Translations under genes and position numbers: made by a program
Assembly: GCA_038249195.1 (NCBI GenBank)
Contig: JBBRWM010000006.1
Coordinates: 1-64,000 of the forward strand
DNA: 64,000 nt
From: JAOUEA01 sp038249195
Lineage (GTDB): Bacteria > Actinomycetota > UBA4738 > HRBIN12
Direction of reading: 5' to 3'
Shown: positions 48,402 through 57,770 of the stretch, one piece after another
Layout: the number at the start of each line of letters is the position of its first letter
Numbering within the stretch: position 1 is the first letter of the stretch
Notes under the pieces: model-generated
What the model was told of the DNA's origin: nothing
The model's database searches: none
The model's input: only the letters and a program-made list of their open reading frames with translations

Positions 48402-50961
48402 GATGTCGATGCGGGGCTTCCGCTCCTACCGCGACCTCACCACCATCGACTGGCGCGGGCGCCGGCTGGTGGGCATCGTCGGACCGATCGGGTCCGGCAA
48501 GTCGACCATCCTCGACGCCGTCGTCTTCTCACTGTTCGGCAAGACGCCCGCCGTCGAGCAGAACACCAAGTCGCTGATCCACCAGCTGAGCGACGGCTGC
48601 CATGTCGAACTCCGGTTCGAGGTCGACGGGCAGGTGTGGCGGGCGGTGCGCGCCCTGCGGCGCCGGGGCGCCTCCGGTCACCAGCTCGAACGCTTGGCGC
48701 ACGACGCGCCCGACGCCGAGGTCGTGGACTCCTTCGTCGGCGAGCGGGTCATGCGCGAGCGCGTCGAGGAGCTCCTGGGGATGGACTTCGCCGCGTTCTG
48801 CCGTTCGGTCATGCTCGCCCAGAATCGCTTCTCGGAGTTCCTGCGTGCCACCCCCACACAGCGCAACGACGTCCTGAAGGGGGTGTTCGGCTACGAACGC
48901 TTCGACGCCGCGCACGTCGCCGCGAGGGTTCGCCTCGCCACGGCCGACCAGGCCGCGGTGACGTTGCGAGACGAGCGGGGCCGGCTCGCCCAAGCCCGGG
49001 AGCAGCTCGCCGCGGCGGAGGCGGAGCTCGCTTCGGCCACGGCTCGCGCCGACGCCCTCCGCGCCGCGCGCGTCGGCATGGAGGAGCTGAGCAGGGCGCG
49101 GGGCCTCGCGCAGGAGGAGGTGGCCCGCGCCGTCGAACGGCAGCGCGAGCTCACCGCCGTCGCAGACGCGCTGCCCGACGCGGAACCCGCGGAGGCCGTC
49201 CTGGACGCGGCGGCCCGCGCCGGTGAGGTCCTGCGGCGGGCAGGGCGCGCGGCGGAGGAAGCGGAGCAGGAACGGGCGGCGACGGAGGCCGACTACGCGG
49301 CCGTCGCCGAACGCCTGAGCGATCAGGCCGAACTCGCGGCGCTCGTCCGTTCGCTGGAGCATCTCGCCAGGGCTGCCGACGAGCGCGCGCGTCATCACGA
49401 CGACATCGTTCGCGCCGGCGACGATGCCCTGAAGGCATCCCGGGGGGCGGAGGAGCTCGCCCGCGAGGCCGAGGAACGGCGCGAGGTCGCGGGCGCGGAG
49501 CTCGCCGAGGCCGAGGCCGGCGTCGTCGCGACGCAGGGGCGCGCGCACGAGGCCCGGCACGCAGACATGGCCATGGCGCTGCGCGCGGACCTCGGCCCGG
49601 GCGACCCGTGTCCGGTGTGCGAACAGGTGGTGGTCGAGCCGCCGCCCGTCGCTCAGGCTTCCACGCTCGTGGAGGCGGAGGCGGCCCTCGCCGAGGCGCG
49701 CCGGCTGCTCGAGCGGCGCGCGGACGCCACGGGATCGGCGACCGCCGCGGCCGCGACGACACAGGAACGCGCGAGCACGGCGCAGGGAACCGTCGAGCGC
49801 ATGGCGGCCGAGCTCGGCCGCGCCGCGGAGGTGCTGCGCTCCGCCGAGGCCGAGCTCGATGTATGCAAGAGCGAGTTGGCGGAGCGCCTGGGAGCCGGCA
49901 ACCCGGCCGCGCTCCTGACGGAGCGCGCCGAGGAACTCGAGGCCGCCGAACGGGAGCGCGCCCGGGTCGCCGCCGCCTCGACCTCGGCCCGGGCCGAGGT
50001 GGATCGGTTGCGGGCGCAGGACGAGCAGGCTAGGTCCGCGATGACACGGCTCGCGACCGAGCTCGCGACGGCGTGGGGTCGCCTGGGTGCGTCGCGGCCC
50101 CCCGCCGAAGATCCCGAGGCCCTGCGGGCGGACCGCTCGGCCCTCGCTGAGACCCTGGAGGAGCGGCGTGAGGCGATCGGCCGACGGCTCGCGGAAGCCC
50201 GGGCCGAGGACGCGGAGGCCGCGGCGGCGGCGGCGGGCATCCTGTCGCAGCTCGGACTCGGGAACGAGGTGGACTTCGCCGTCGTCCTCGCCGAGGCGGC
50301 CGCCCGCGAAGCCGCCTTGCGCGAGCGGGTCACCGGGCTGCAGGACCTCCTGGCGGCCGGCGTCGACCTCGACGAGCGCGTCGCGGCAGCGGAACGCGAC
50401 GTGGAGCTCACGCGCAGGCTCGCCTCAGACCTTCAGCCCGCCCGGTTCCTCGCCTTCCTGCTCGAGGAGGAGCGGGCGGTGCTCGGCGAGCTCGGCAGCG
50501 TGCACCTCGAGGACCTCACCGACGGCGCCTACCGCTTCACGGGCGACGATCGGTTCGACGTGGTCGATCTGAACGCCGCCGGCTCCGAGCGCAGGGCCGA
50601 CAGCCTCTCGGGCGGGGAGACCTTCCTCGCCTCCCTGGCGCTCGCCCTCGCCTTGGCCGAGATGGTGGCTCGCGGCGGCGGTCGACTGGACGCATTCTTC
50701 CTCGATGAGGGGTTCGGAAGCCTCGATCCCGAACACCTCGACCGGGCCATGGAAGGGATCGGCCGCCTCGTGGCCGGCCCGGCTCCGGGAGAGGGTCCCT
50801 CCGACGCCGCGCACGGGGCTCATCGCCTCGTGGTGCTGGTCAGCCACGTGGAGCAGATGCGCCAGGTGGTAGAGGACCTGATCGTCCTGGACAAGGATGA
50901 CCTGTCGGGCGACACGATCGTGCGCTCCGGCGCCGCCCCCGCGTGGCCCGGCCGGCTGTAG
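48388..50961 (+). CDS. sbcC: DNA repair ATPase SbcC/Rad50
   Basis: An 857-residue SMC-like ATPase. Walker A GPIGSGKST at 32-40, zinc-hook CPVCE at 408-412 (Cys408, Cys411) at the apex of two long coiled coils, signature LSGGE at 740-744 and Walker B LDAFFLDEGFGSLD from 767. With SbcD it forms the end-processing complex that opens hairpins and protein-blocked ends. Slightly shorter coiled coils than E. coli SbcC (about 1050). ATG sits inside the end of sbcD. Confidence 0.94.
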   Translation: MRPLEMSMRGFRSYRDLTTIDWRGRRLVGIVGPIGSGKSTILDAVVFSLFGKTPAVEQNTKSLIHQLSDGCHVELRFEVDGQVWRAVRALRRRGASGHQLERLAHDAPDAEVVDSFVGERVMRERVEELLGMDFAAFCRSVMLAQNRFSEFLRATPTQRNDVLKGVFGYERFDAAHVAARVRLATADQAAVTLRDERGRLAQAREQLAAAEAELASATARADALRAARVGMEELSRARGLAQEEVARAVERQRELTAVADALPDAEPAEAVLDAAARAGEVLRRAGRAAEEAEQERAATEADYAAVAERLSDQAELAALVRSLEHLARAADERARHHDDIVRAGDDALKASRGAEELAREAEERREVAGAELAEAEAGVVATQGRAHEARHADMAMALRADLGPGDPCPVCEQVVVEPPPVAQASTLVEAEAALAEARRLLERRADATGSATAAAATTQERASTAQGTVERMAAELGRAAEVLRSAEAELDVCKSELAERLGAGNPAALLTERAEELEAAERERARVAAASTSARAEVDRLRAQDEQARSAMTRLATELATAWGRLGASRPPAEDPEALRADRSALAETLEERREAIGRRLAEARAEDAEAAAAAAGILSQLGLGNEVDFAVVLAEAAAREAALRERVTGLQDLLAAGVDLDERVAAAERDVELTRRLASDLQPARFLAFLLEEERAVLGELGSVHLEDLTDGAYRFTGDDRFDVVDLNAAGSERRADSLSGGETFLASLALALALAEMVARGGGRLDAFFLDEGFGSLDPEHLDRAMEGIGRLVAGPAPGEGPSDAAHGAHRLVVLVSHVEQMRQVVEDLIVLDKDDLSGDTIVRSGAAPAWPGRL

Positions 50962-51082
50962 GCCGGTTGGGGGGGCCGAAGGTCGCACGGAGATATCCCC
51001 CGAACCGCGCTGAAGCTCCCGAGGTGCCTTGCCGATACTCCGGCTCTAAGGAACAGTTGCGCATCGCTCGAGGGGGCCATCG

Positions 51083-54000
51083 ATGGCTGGCACCAAGAAT
51101 GGCAATGGCATCGCCAGGAACCTACTCGTCGGCATCACGATCTTGATCGTCACCGGGATCGCGACGTCGACGTATCTCGGGATCCGCGCCCGCAGCACGG
51201 CCACCGCCGCCGCCGTGGAGCAGGCGACCACCATCGCCGATCGTTCGCTCGGCCTGGTCTTCCGCCCGGAGGATCTCGCCGCCCCCGTGTCCGCATCGCG
51301 CGCGAGCGACCTCACCAGCCGCATCACGTCCGTCGTGTTGGATCCCAGCAACTTCGACGGTGTGACCCTGTGGTCCCAGAACGGCCAGATCCTCTATTCG
51401 ACCGAGGGCGGGATCGGCAACACCCTCGAGGGCCAACGCGACAGGATCAAGACCGCGCTGCGCGGCAAGGCCCAGACCCAGAACGCCGACGGCAGCTTCT
51501 CCATCATGGTGCCCCTCGCCCTGCACTCCGGCGTGGGCGAACCGAGCGTCGTGGAGATGACGACGTCCTCGGCGCCCATCGACGCCGCCCCTTCCCCGTG
51601 GCGGACGAACGCCCTGTTCCTCTCGGTCCTGCTCGCCATCGTCGGCTTCGCGCTCTACCGGACCACCCGGGGCGCCTCGGGGTCCACCGCGTCGCCGCTG
51701 CGGGCGGGCGCCCCGCACCCCACCCCGATACAGACGAGCCAGACCGGCCGTCCCGTCGGCGTCGCCTCGCCCGGTCTGCGGGAGGAGGGAGACGCTCGGC
51801 GCAAGGCCGAGGATCGCGCGCGGGCCGCCGAGGAGCGCCTGGCCCTGCTGCAGGACCAATACCGCAAGACTCTCGAGGAGCTGCGGACCACGGAACGCCG
51901 CGCGCAGGAGGCGGCCGCCACCCGTCCCGACCCCCGGCTCCAGGAACAGCTGGCCGACACCGAGCAGCGCGCCCGCGACTACGAGCTCAGGGCCCGCGAG
52001 TCAGAAGGCAAGCTGCGCACGCTCCAGGAGGAGCACCGCGAGCTGGCGCGCCTGGCTCCGGACCCCGCCGTGATGGCCAAGGCGAACGATCGTCTCGAGT
52101 CCATGAAGACCGAGCGCGCCGCCCTCCGGGGGGAGCGCGACGCCCTGGTGGCCGAACGCGACGAGCTCTCCGCGCAGCGGAGCGACCTGTCCGCGCAGCT
52201 CGCGGCCGGGATGACGCCCACCGAGGACCCGGAGATGCTCCGACGCGTGCAGCACGCCGAGACCGAGGTGATCGGGCTGCGCGCGGAGCTCGACGGGGCC
52301 GATACCCAGCTCGCGATCGCCCGACGCGAGCTCGAGACGCTGCGGCCCCAGTCGGAACACGCCAAGGAGATCCAGGAGGACCTGGACGCCGCGCACGTCG
52401 AGAGCCTGCATCATCGTGAGGCCTTCGAATCCGCGCGCGCCGAGCTCGAGGCGGCAAACACCGAGTTGGAGGACGCCCGCGTGGAGCTGCGGGCGCTCCG
52501 CAACGAGGAGCAGCGCGCGGCCATGCTCACAGACGAGCTCCGCAGCGCGCGCGCCGAGCTCGAGAGCCGCGACGCGTCTCACTCAGCGGAGCTCGTCGAG
52601 CAAGAGGTGGAGCTCGAGGCGAAGGTCCGCGTCGCCCGTGAGGAGTTCCAGGCGCAGATCGCGGCGACGGAGGTCGCGCACGCCGACGCCCTCGCAGCGC
52701 GCGAGGCGGCCGCCAGGCAACGCGTCACCGCGGCGGAGGCGGCCGTGCAGACCGACCTGCAAGCCTTGCGGGCCGAGCTCGCCGATCGCGACACGCGCTA
52801 CGGGTCGGCGGAGCAGGCCATGGCCGAGGCCTCGGCGACGGCCGAGCGGCTCGGCCGGGACCTGAGCGCCACGAAGGAGGAGCTCGACGCCGCGGCGGCA
52901 CAGGTGCTCCGCGAAACGGAGAACGCGCGGCTCCTCGCCGAGCGGGTCGAACATGCCGAGCGCGAGGCGGCCGAGGCCTCGGCGCGCTCCCGCCGGCTCA
53001 CCGCCGACCTGGGGGCGGCCACGCAGGACAACGCCGACATCAATCGCCGGTTGCAGGAGCTGGAGGCCCGTCGCGCCCTCGAGATCGCGGACACGGAGGG
53101 CCGGGCGGATCTCGACGAGCTGCTCCGCGTGACCCAGGAGCGTCTCGCCGGCCAGACCGAGAAGCTGATCGCCGCGGAGGACCGCGCCCACAAGCTCGAG
53201 CGCGATCTGCGATCCAAGGCGGAGCAGGTCGACGAGGTGGAGGGCGAGCTGCGCCGCGTGCAGATGAGCGAGGCCATGCGCCAGATCCGCGGCGACGGGG
53301 CCGAGGGCGCCGAGGAGGGCGCCGTGCCCGTTGCGGCCGACCCGCTCGAGGACCGCCGCTCCACGAGCCCCTTCATGAAGGAGCTCTCGCACGACGCCCG
53401 ACGGTCGGTGACGCAGATCCTCGGGCTCACGCAGATCCTCAAGCACAAGAAAGACGCCAAGGAGCAGGCGCAGCTCGTGCGCCAACTCACGACGTACACC
53501 CGGCGCCTCGACCGTGTCGTCACCGACATGAGCGAGGCCGACAACCTCGTGCACGGCGCCATCCAACTCAACGTGCGCCGCACCGATCTCGAGGCCTTGG
53601 TGACGCGGGTGGTCGAGGAGTCGGGCATCGACGCCGACCACGACGTCCGGATCCAGGCCGAACGCGTGGTCGCGGCGGTCGATCCGTTGCGCACCGAGCA
53701 GATCCTGGCCGGGCTCCTGCGCTCCTCGGCTGACCGCACGTCGCCCAATCAGCTGATCACCGTGCGGCTCGCGGATCAGGCCGGCGGCGTCTTGCTGTCC
53801 GTGGAGGATCCCGAGCCTTCCTCCGACGCCTCGCTCAGTCCCGTCGTGCAGCGCTTCGCCGAGGTCCAGGGCGGCTGGACGAAGGTCGAGAGCCTCGAGG
53901 GCGGCGGATCGGCGTTCCGGGTATTCCTGCCCGACGGCGCGCAGGCCGGGACCGCCGCGGCGCCGCGCCCTGAGGCGGAGCCGGCAGAAACCCCAGAGGA

Positions 54001-54145
54001 CCGGCACGACTCGCCGACGGACCCGGCGGAGCTGCGCATCGTCGTCGACGCCGACGAAGAGGCGCCGGAGGCGTGGACGCAAACGCCCGAGCAGCTGCTC
54101 GTCCAGGAGCTGCACCGGCTCTCCGAGATCACCGCCGAGGACTAG
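51083..54145 (+). CDS. Two-pass membrane protein with very long coiled coil and degenerate histidine kinase module
   Basis: A 1020-residue protein. Helix 1 (about 12-33) and helix 2 (about 175-194) bracket an extracellular sensor of about 140 residues (VTLWSQNGQILYSTEGG). Residues 225-750 are almost unbroken coiled coil (EELRTTERRAQEAAATRPD and similar, Ala/Glu/Arg/Leu heptads). The end has a HisKA-like KELSHDARRSVTQILGLTQIL with His770, then an HATPase-like remnant: N box LLRSSADRTSPNQLITV lacks the Asn, the G1 DxGxG is VEDPEPSSD, while the closing GGSAFRVFLP is kept. So probably not an active kinase. No clear partner gene; follows sbcC with a 121-base gap. Confidence 0.7.
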   Translation: MAGTKNGNGIARNLLVGITILIVTGIATSTYLGIRARSTATAAAVEQATTIADRSLGLVFRPEDLAAPVSASRASDLTSRITSVVLDPSNFDGVTLWSQNGQILYSTEGGIGNTLEGQRDRIKTALRGKAQTQNADGSFSIMVPLALHSGVGEPSVVEMTTSSAPIDAAPSPWRTNALFLSVLLAIVGFALYRTTRGASGSTASPLRAGAPHPTPIQTSQTGRPVGVASPGLREEGDARRKAEDRARAAEERLALLQDQYRKTLEELRTTERRAQEAAATRPDPRLQEQLADTEQRARDYELRARESEGKLRTLQEEHRELARLAPDPAVMAKANDRLESMKTERAALRGERDALVAERDELSAQRSDLSAQLAAGMTPTEDPEMLRRVQHAETEVIGLRAELDGADTQLAIARRELETLRPQSEHAKEIQEDLDAAHVESLHHREAFESARAELEAANTELEDARVELRALRNEEQRAAMLTDELRSARAELESRDASHSAELVEQEVELEAKVRVAREEFQAQIAATEVAHADALAAREAAARQRVTAAEAAVQTDLQALRAELADRDTRYGSAEQAMAEASATAERLGRDLSATKEELDAAAAQVLRETENARLLAERVEHAEREAAEASARSRRLTADLGAATQDNADINRRLQELEARRALEIADTEGRADLDELLRVTQERLAGQTEKLIAAEDRAHKLERDLRSKAEQVDEVEGELRRVQMSEAMRQIRGDGAEGAEEGAVPVAADPLEDRRSTSPFMKELSHDARRSVTQILGLTQILKHKKDAKEQAQLVRQLTTYTRRLDRVVTDMSEADNLVHGAIQLNVRRTDLEALVTRVVEESGIDADHDVRIQAERVVAAVDPLRTEQILAGLLRSSADRTSPNQLITVRLADQAGGVLLSVEDPEPSSDASLSPVVQRFAEVQGGWTKVESLEGGGSAFRVFLPDGAQAGTAAAPRPEAEPAETPEDRHDSPTDPAELRIVVDADEEAPEAWTQTPEQLLVQELHRLSEITAED

Positions 54146-54154
54146 CGGCTCGAG

Positions 54155-55336
54155 CTATCGACGGCGCAGGATCAGGGCGTCGCCCTGCCCACCGCCCCCG
54201 CAGATGGCGACCCCCCCGATGTCCACGCCGCGCCGACGCATCTCGTGGGCGAGCGTGAGCACGAGCCGGGCGCCGCTCGCCCCGATGGGGTGACCCAGGG
54301 CCACGGCCCCGCCGTTCACGTTCACGATGTCCTCGGACAGGCCGAGCATCCCGGCGGTGTGCAGCGGCACGGCGGCGAAGGCCTCGTTCACCTCCGCGAG
54401 GCCGATGTCCGAGGCGGCCAGCCCCGCCTTCTTCAGGGCGTGCTCCATGGCGAGCGCCGGCACGGTCTGCAGGGAGGCGTACCGATCCGCGGACATCCCA
54501 GAGGCCACGATCTCGGCGATGGGTTGCACCCTGAGCTCCGAGGCCTTCTCCTGGCTCATGACGACCACGGCCGCGCCTCCGTCGGAGATCTGAGAGGCGT
54601 TCCCGGCGGTGACGGTCCCGTCGGGGGTGAAGGCCGGCCGCAGCCGCGCCAGCGCATCCGACGTCGTGCCGCTGCGGATGCCCTCGTCTCGTTCCACGAG
54701 CACGGGGTCGCCCTTGCGCTGCGGGACCTCGATCGGAGCCACCTCGTCCGCGAGCCTTCCGTCGCTCCACGCGTCGTGTGCCCGCGCGTGCGATCGAGCC
54801 GCCCATGCGTCCTGGGCCTCCCGCGTGATCCCGAGCTCGTCGCTGATCGCGTCGGTGCCGGCGCCCATGTGGCGATCATCGAACGCGCACCACAGCCCGT
54901 CGTGGATCATCGTGTCCAGCAGCTCGGTGTCTCCCAGACGCGCGCCGTGCCGTGCCCCCGGCAGGACGAAGGGGGCGTTGCTCATGGATTCCATGCCGCC
55001 GGCCACCACGATGTCGAGGTCGCCGGCACGGATCATCTGGTCGGCCAGGGCGATCGCGGACGTTCCCGACAGGCAGACCTTGTTGACCGTGACGGAGGGG
55101 ATCTCCTTGGGGATCCCGGCGGCCACGGCCGCCTGCCGGGCGGTGATCTGACCCTGGCCCGCCTGGAGCACGTGCCCCATGACCACGTACTGAACCTGGT
55201 CGGGGCTCACGCCCGCCCGCTCGAGCGCGGCGCGGATCGCGTGTCCGCCGAGCTGCACCGCGGGAACGGACGCGAGCGAGCCGTTGAACCTGCCGATGGG
55301 CGTGCGAGCGCCGTCCACGATCACCGAGCGCGTCAT
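54155..55336 (-). CDS. Acetyl-CoA C-acetyltransferase (thiolase)
   Basis: A 393-residue thiolase: nucleophile Cys88 in VNKVCLSGTSAI, GGMESMSNAPF, His349 in GHPIGASGAR, Cys379 in CGGGGQGDA. Condenses or cleaves acetoacetyl-CoA; length and motifs are of the biosynthetic type (AtoB). ATG 55336 is leaderless with TACACT at 7 nt. It is convergent with the coiled-coil gene and 34 bases from the FtsH-like stop. With crotonyl-CoA reductase, epimerase and propionyl-CoA carboxylase nearby it fits an ethylmalonyl-CoA type acetate-assimilation route. Confidence 0.92.
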   Translation of the reverse strand: MTRSVIVDGARTPIGRFNGSLASVPAVQLGGHAIRAALERAGVSPDQVQYVVMGHVLQAGQGQITARQAAVAAGIPKEIPSVTVNKVCLSGTSAIALADQMIRAGDLDIVVAGGMESMSNAPFVLPGARHGARLGDTELLDTMIHDGLWCAFDDRHMGAGTDAISDELGITREAQDAWAARSHARAHDAWSDGRLADEVAPIEVPQRKGDPVLVERDEGIRSGTTSDALARLRPAFTPDGTVTAGNASQISDGGAAVVVMSQEKASELRVQPIAEIVASGMSADRYASLQTVPALAMEHALKKAGLAASDIGLAEVNEAFAAVPLHTAGMLGLSEDIVNVNGGAVALGHPIGASGARLVLTLAHEMRRRGVDIGGVAICGGGGQGDALILRRR

Positions 55337-55343
55337 GACGACG

Positions 55344-55349
55344 AGTGTA
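55344..55349 (-). promoter_or_regulatory. -10 element of leaderless thiolase promoter
   Basis: TACACT (minus strand), 7 nt before ATG 55336. Confidence 0.5.
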
Positions 55350-55370
55350 TCGCCGGTCCGTACCGAGGGA

Positions 55371-57215
55371 TCAGTCGCGGTTCGCGATCGCCTTGTCGAT
55401 GACCTCGATGATGTCCTCCCGCACGAGCTCGTCGCGGGCGATCAGCGCGTCGCGCAGGGCGGCGTGGATGTCGCGATTGTCTTCGAGGACGGCGCGCACC
55501 CGCTCCTTCTGCGCGGACAGGATGTCCTCGACCCGCTGCTTACCCTCGCCGTCGTTGAGGACCTTGCCCACGAGGTTCGCCCCGCCGAAGGGCCCCTGGG
55601 ACAAGGCATCGTAGGAGATGAGCGATCCCGCCATGCCGAAGGACCCCACCATGTTCGCGGCCAACGTGGTCGCGGCCGAGAGGTCGTGGGCGGGGCCCGT
55701 GCCTGATTCGCCGATGCACATCTCCTCGGCGACGAGCCCGCCGAGCGCGATGGCGATGCTCGACTCGATCTCGGACTTGGTGCGGGTGACGCGTTCCTCG
55801 TGCTCGCTGTGCGCGAGCAGTCCCAACGAGCCTCGCCGCTTGATGATCGAGAGCACCTCGAGGCGGCGATCCTTGCCGAGGAGGTAGGCCACGGTGGCGT
55901 GACCCGCCTCGTGGGTCGCGACCGCCTCGCGATCCGTTTCCGTGTAGGTGGTGGGCTGCTTGGTCCCGATCTCCTCCGTGAACTTAGCCTCCATCAGGTC
56001 CTGGTAGTTCATCTCGCGACGACCGTCGCGCAGCGCCATGAGCAGTCCCTCGTCCATGAGGTGCTCGATCATCACCGGCGTGTAGCCGAACGTCTCGTGG
56101 GCGAGGCGCTCTCGGAGCTTGGGGTCGTCGAGCTGCTCGTGATGCTTCTTGCGCGCAAAGAAGAAGTCGATGAGCTCGGTCCGCTCGCCCTTGGTCGGCA
56201 GGTCGAAGTACAGGCGGCGGTCGAACCGCCCGGGACGCAAGAGCGCCGCATCGAGGGAATCGCCGCGGTTCGTCGCCGCGATCAACAAGATGTTGTTGTA
56301 GCGGGACTTGCCCGCCTTCATCTGGCGGTCCATGGGCAGGTAGCCGTTGACCCAGCCCACGATCTTCGCGCGGAACCGATCGCGCAGGGGCGCTTGGTCG
56401 AACGATTGCATCTGGATCAGCAGCTCATTCACCATGCCGCCGTTGCCCGAGGACATCATCGGCGAGATCCGACGTCCCAGGAACCCCGGCGCCGGGGTGG
56501 AGGGGAGCGTCATCGGCGACATCGAGGACATCCCGTCGCGCGACCCGCCGATCGCATCGATCTCCTCGATGAACCCGATCGCGCCCCCCTCCTTGCGCGC
56601 CGCCTTGCGGAGCGCCTTGAAGAACGAGCGGATCCGGTACGCCGTCATCCCGAACCACATCGACTGGAGCGCGGGTGCCGCGATGAAGAGGAACGGCACG
56701 CCCGCCTGCTTGGACATCGCCTTGGCGAGGTAGGTCTTGCCGGTGCCCGGCGGGCCCTCGAAGAGGATGCCACGGCGCGGAGTACCGCCCAGCTCGTCGC
56801 GGAACGTCGCGTAGCCGAGGAACACGTCGAGCGTGCGCACGACCTCCTCGACCTGGCCATCGAGGCCCTTCACGTTGGTGAGCCCCACCTCGACCTGCTC
56901 CGGATGGATCGTAACGTGCGGCGAACGGCCGTTCATCAACGGCATGGCCACCATGAGCACGACGGCGAAGACGAGCAGGATCGCCGGCAGGAAGATGATC
57001 CAGTCGCCGTTGGGCCGGGGGAGCTGGAACGGGTTGTCGGTGATGACACGGTGGAAGAGGTAGGCGTCTACCACCAGCACCAGGACGATGGCGCGCAGGA
57101 TCTTCCGGCGCTTGGTCCGTTCACGCTGGCGGAAGACGTCCGCGCGCCCCTTCTGCGTGAGCTGCGAGCCCTGCAGGAGGGTCGAGGTCGTCGCTTCGTG
57201 CTCTTCCACGGGCAC
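55371..57215 (-). CDS. FtsH-like AAA+ membrane zinc protease, divergent
   Basis: A 614-residue protein: two helices (41-58 and 72-93), an AAA+ domain with Walker A GPPGTGKT at 154-161, Walker B reading GFIEEID (Glu217 where Asp is usual), second region of homology LIAATNRGDSLDAALLRPGRFDRR, then the peptidase domain with HEAGH at 435-439 and a third zinc ligand in PAHDLSAATTLAANMV. An insertion of some 40 residues (about 224-305, Ser/Met/Pro-rich) lies between Walker B and the arginine-finger region. Standard FtsH keeps Asp in Walker B, so this is a divergent second FtsH. GTG start; TAGCGT at 57261-57266 may be the -10. Confidence 0.88.
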   Translation of the reverse strand: MPVEEHEATTSTLLQGSQLTQKGRADVFRQRERTKRRKILRAIVLVLVVDAYLFHRVITDNPFQLPRPNGDWIIFLPAILLVFAVVLMVAMPLMNGRSPHVTIHPEQVEVGLTNVKGLDGQVEEVVRTLDVFLGYATFRDELGGTPRRGILFEGPPGTGKTYLAKAMSKQAGVPFLFIAAPALQSMWFGMTAYRIRSFFKALRKAARKEGGAIGFIEEIDAIGGSRDGMSSMSPMTLPSTPAPGFLGRRISPMMSSGNGGMVNELLIQMQSFDQAPLRDRFRAKIVGWVNGYLPMDRQMKAGKSRYNNILLIAATNRGDSLDAALLRPGRFDRRLYFDLPTKGERTELIDFFFARKKHHEQLDDPKLRERLAHETFGYTPVMIEHLMDEGLLMALRDGRREMNYQDLMEAKFTEEIGTKQPTTYTETDREAVATHEAGHATVAYLLGKDRRLEVLSIIKRRGSLGLLAHSEHEERVTRTKSEIESSIAIALGGLVAEEMCIGESGTGPAHDLSAATTLAANMVGSFGMAGSLISYDALSQGPFGGANLVGKVLNDGEGKQRVEDILSAQKERVRAVLEDNRDIHAALRDALIARDELVREDIIEVIDKAIANRD

Positions 57216-57260
57216 TCCAGTGCTCGATGTCGGTGCATCCCCGGAGGGTGCGTGGGGGAA

Positions 57261-57266
57261 ACGCTA
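57261..57266 (-). promoter_or_regulatory. Possible -10 for the FtsH-like gene
   Basis: TAGCGT (minus strand) in the 180-base divergent gap before the XRE gene; leader would be about 40 bases. Confidence 0.35.
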
Positions 57267-57383
57267 CACCGGAGGGCGTCCCCCGGACATCGGTCCTTCG
57301 GCCCAGACGGGGGACCGATGGCCTCCGGTCGGGCGTTGCCACCGGCCACCGGCGCCCGGCGTGCCGGGCCCACGACCAGCCGT

Positions 57384-57389
57384 TATGGT
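57384..57389 (+). promoter_or_regulatory. -10 element of leaderless XRE-mce promoter
   Basis: TATGGT, 6 nt before ATG 57396. Confidence 0.5.
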
Positions 57390-57395
57390 GCGGCG

Positions 57396-57770
57396 ATGGC
57401 CCGCAAGAAGCAGCCGCCGGTGAGCGAGGGTGACAAGGATGTCATCGGTGGATCCCTCCGCGAGCTGCGCAAAGCCGCCGGGTATCGCTCCGTGGACACG
57501 GCCGCGTCCCGCGACGCGTGCCCCGCCTCGCGCCAGACGATCTATGCGTACGAGCGCGGCGGCCTCGTCCCGTCGCTCGCGCAGTTCCTCGAGCTCGTGG
57601 AGTTCTACGTCTTGGAGGCGCCCCACGGCCGAGGGGCGAAACCCGAGGTCGATGTTCGCGCCCAGGGAGTGAGCGCCGTGGCCCACGCCCTGTCCCTTGA
57701 GGCCTACCACGTTCCCCACGCGCTGAACCTGATCACGCGGATGCGGCCGGACCCGCGGAAGCACCCGTGA
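57396..57770 (+). CDS. XRE-type helix-turn-helix regulator
   Basis: A 124-residue protein with an XRE HTH at about 20-75 (IGGSLRELRKAAGYRSVDTAAS, ASRQTIYAYERGGLVPSLAQFLELVEFY), a basic start MARKKQPP and a C-terminal helix (VSAVAHALSLEAYHVPHALNLI) for dimerisation. Stop overlaps the mce start (GTGA), so it likely regulates or is regulated with methylmalonyl-CoA epimerase. The upstream frame is open for a long way but carries only antisense-FtsH shadow. Confidence 0.72.
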   Translation: MARKKQPPVSEGDKDVIGGSLRELRKAAGYRSVDTAASRDACPASRQTIYAYERGGLVPSLAQFLELVEFYVLEAPHGRGAKPEVDVRAQGVSAVAHALSLEAYHVPHALNLITRMRPDPRKHP

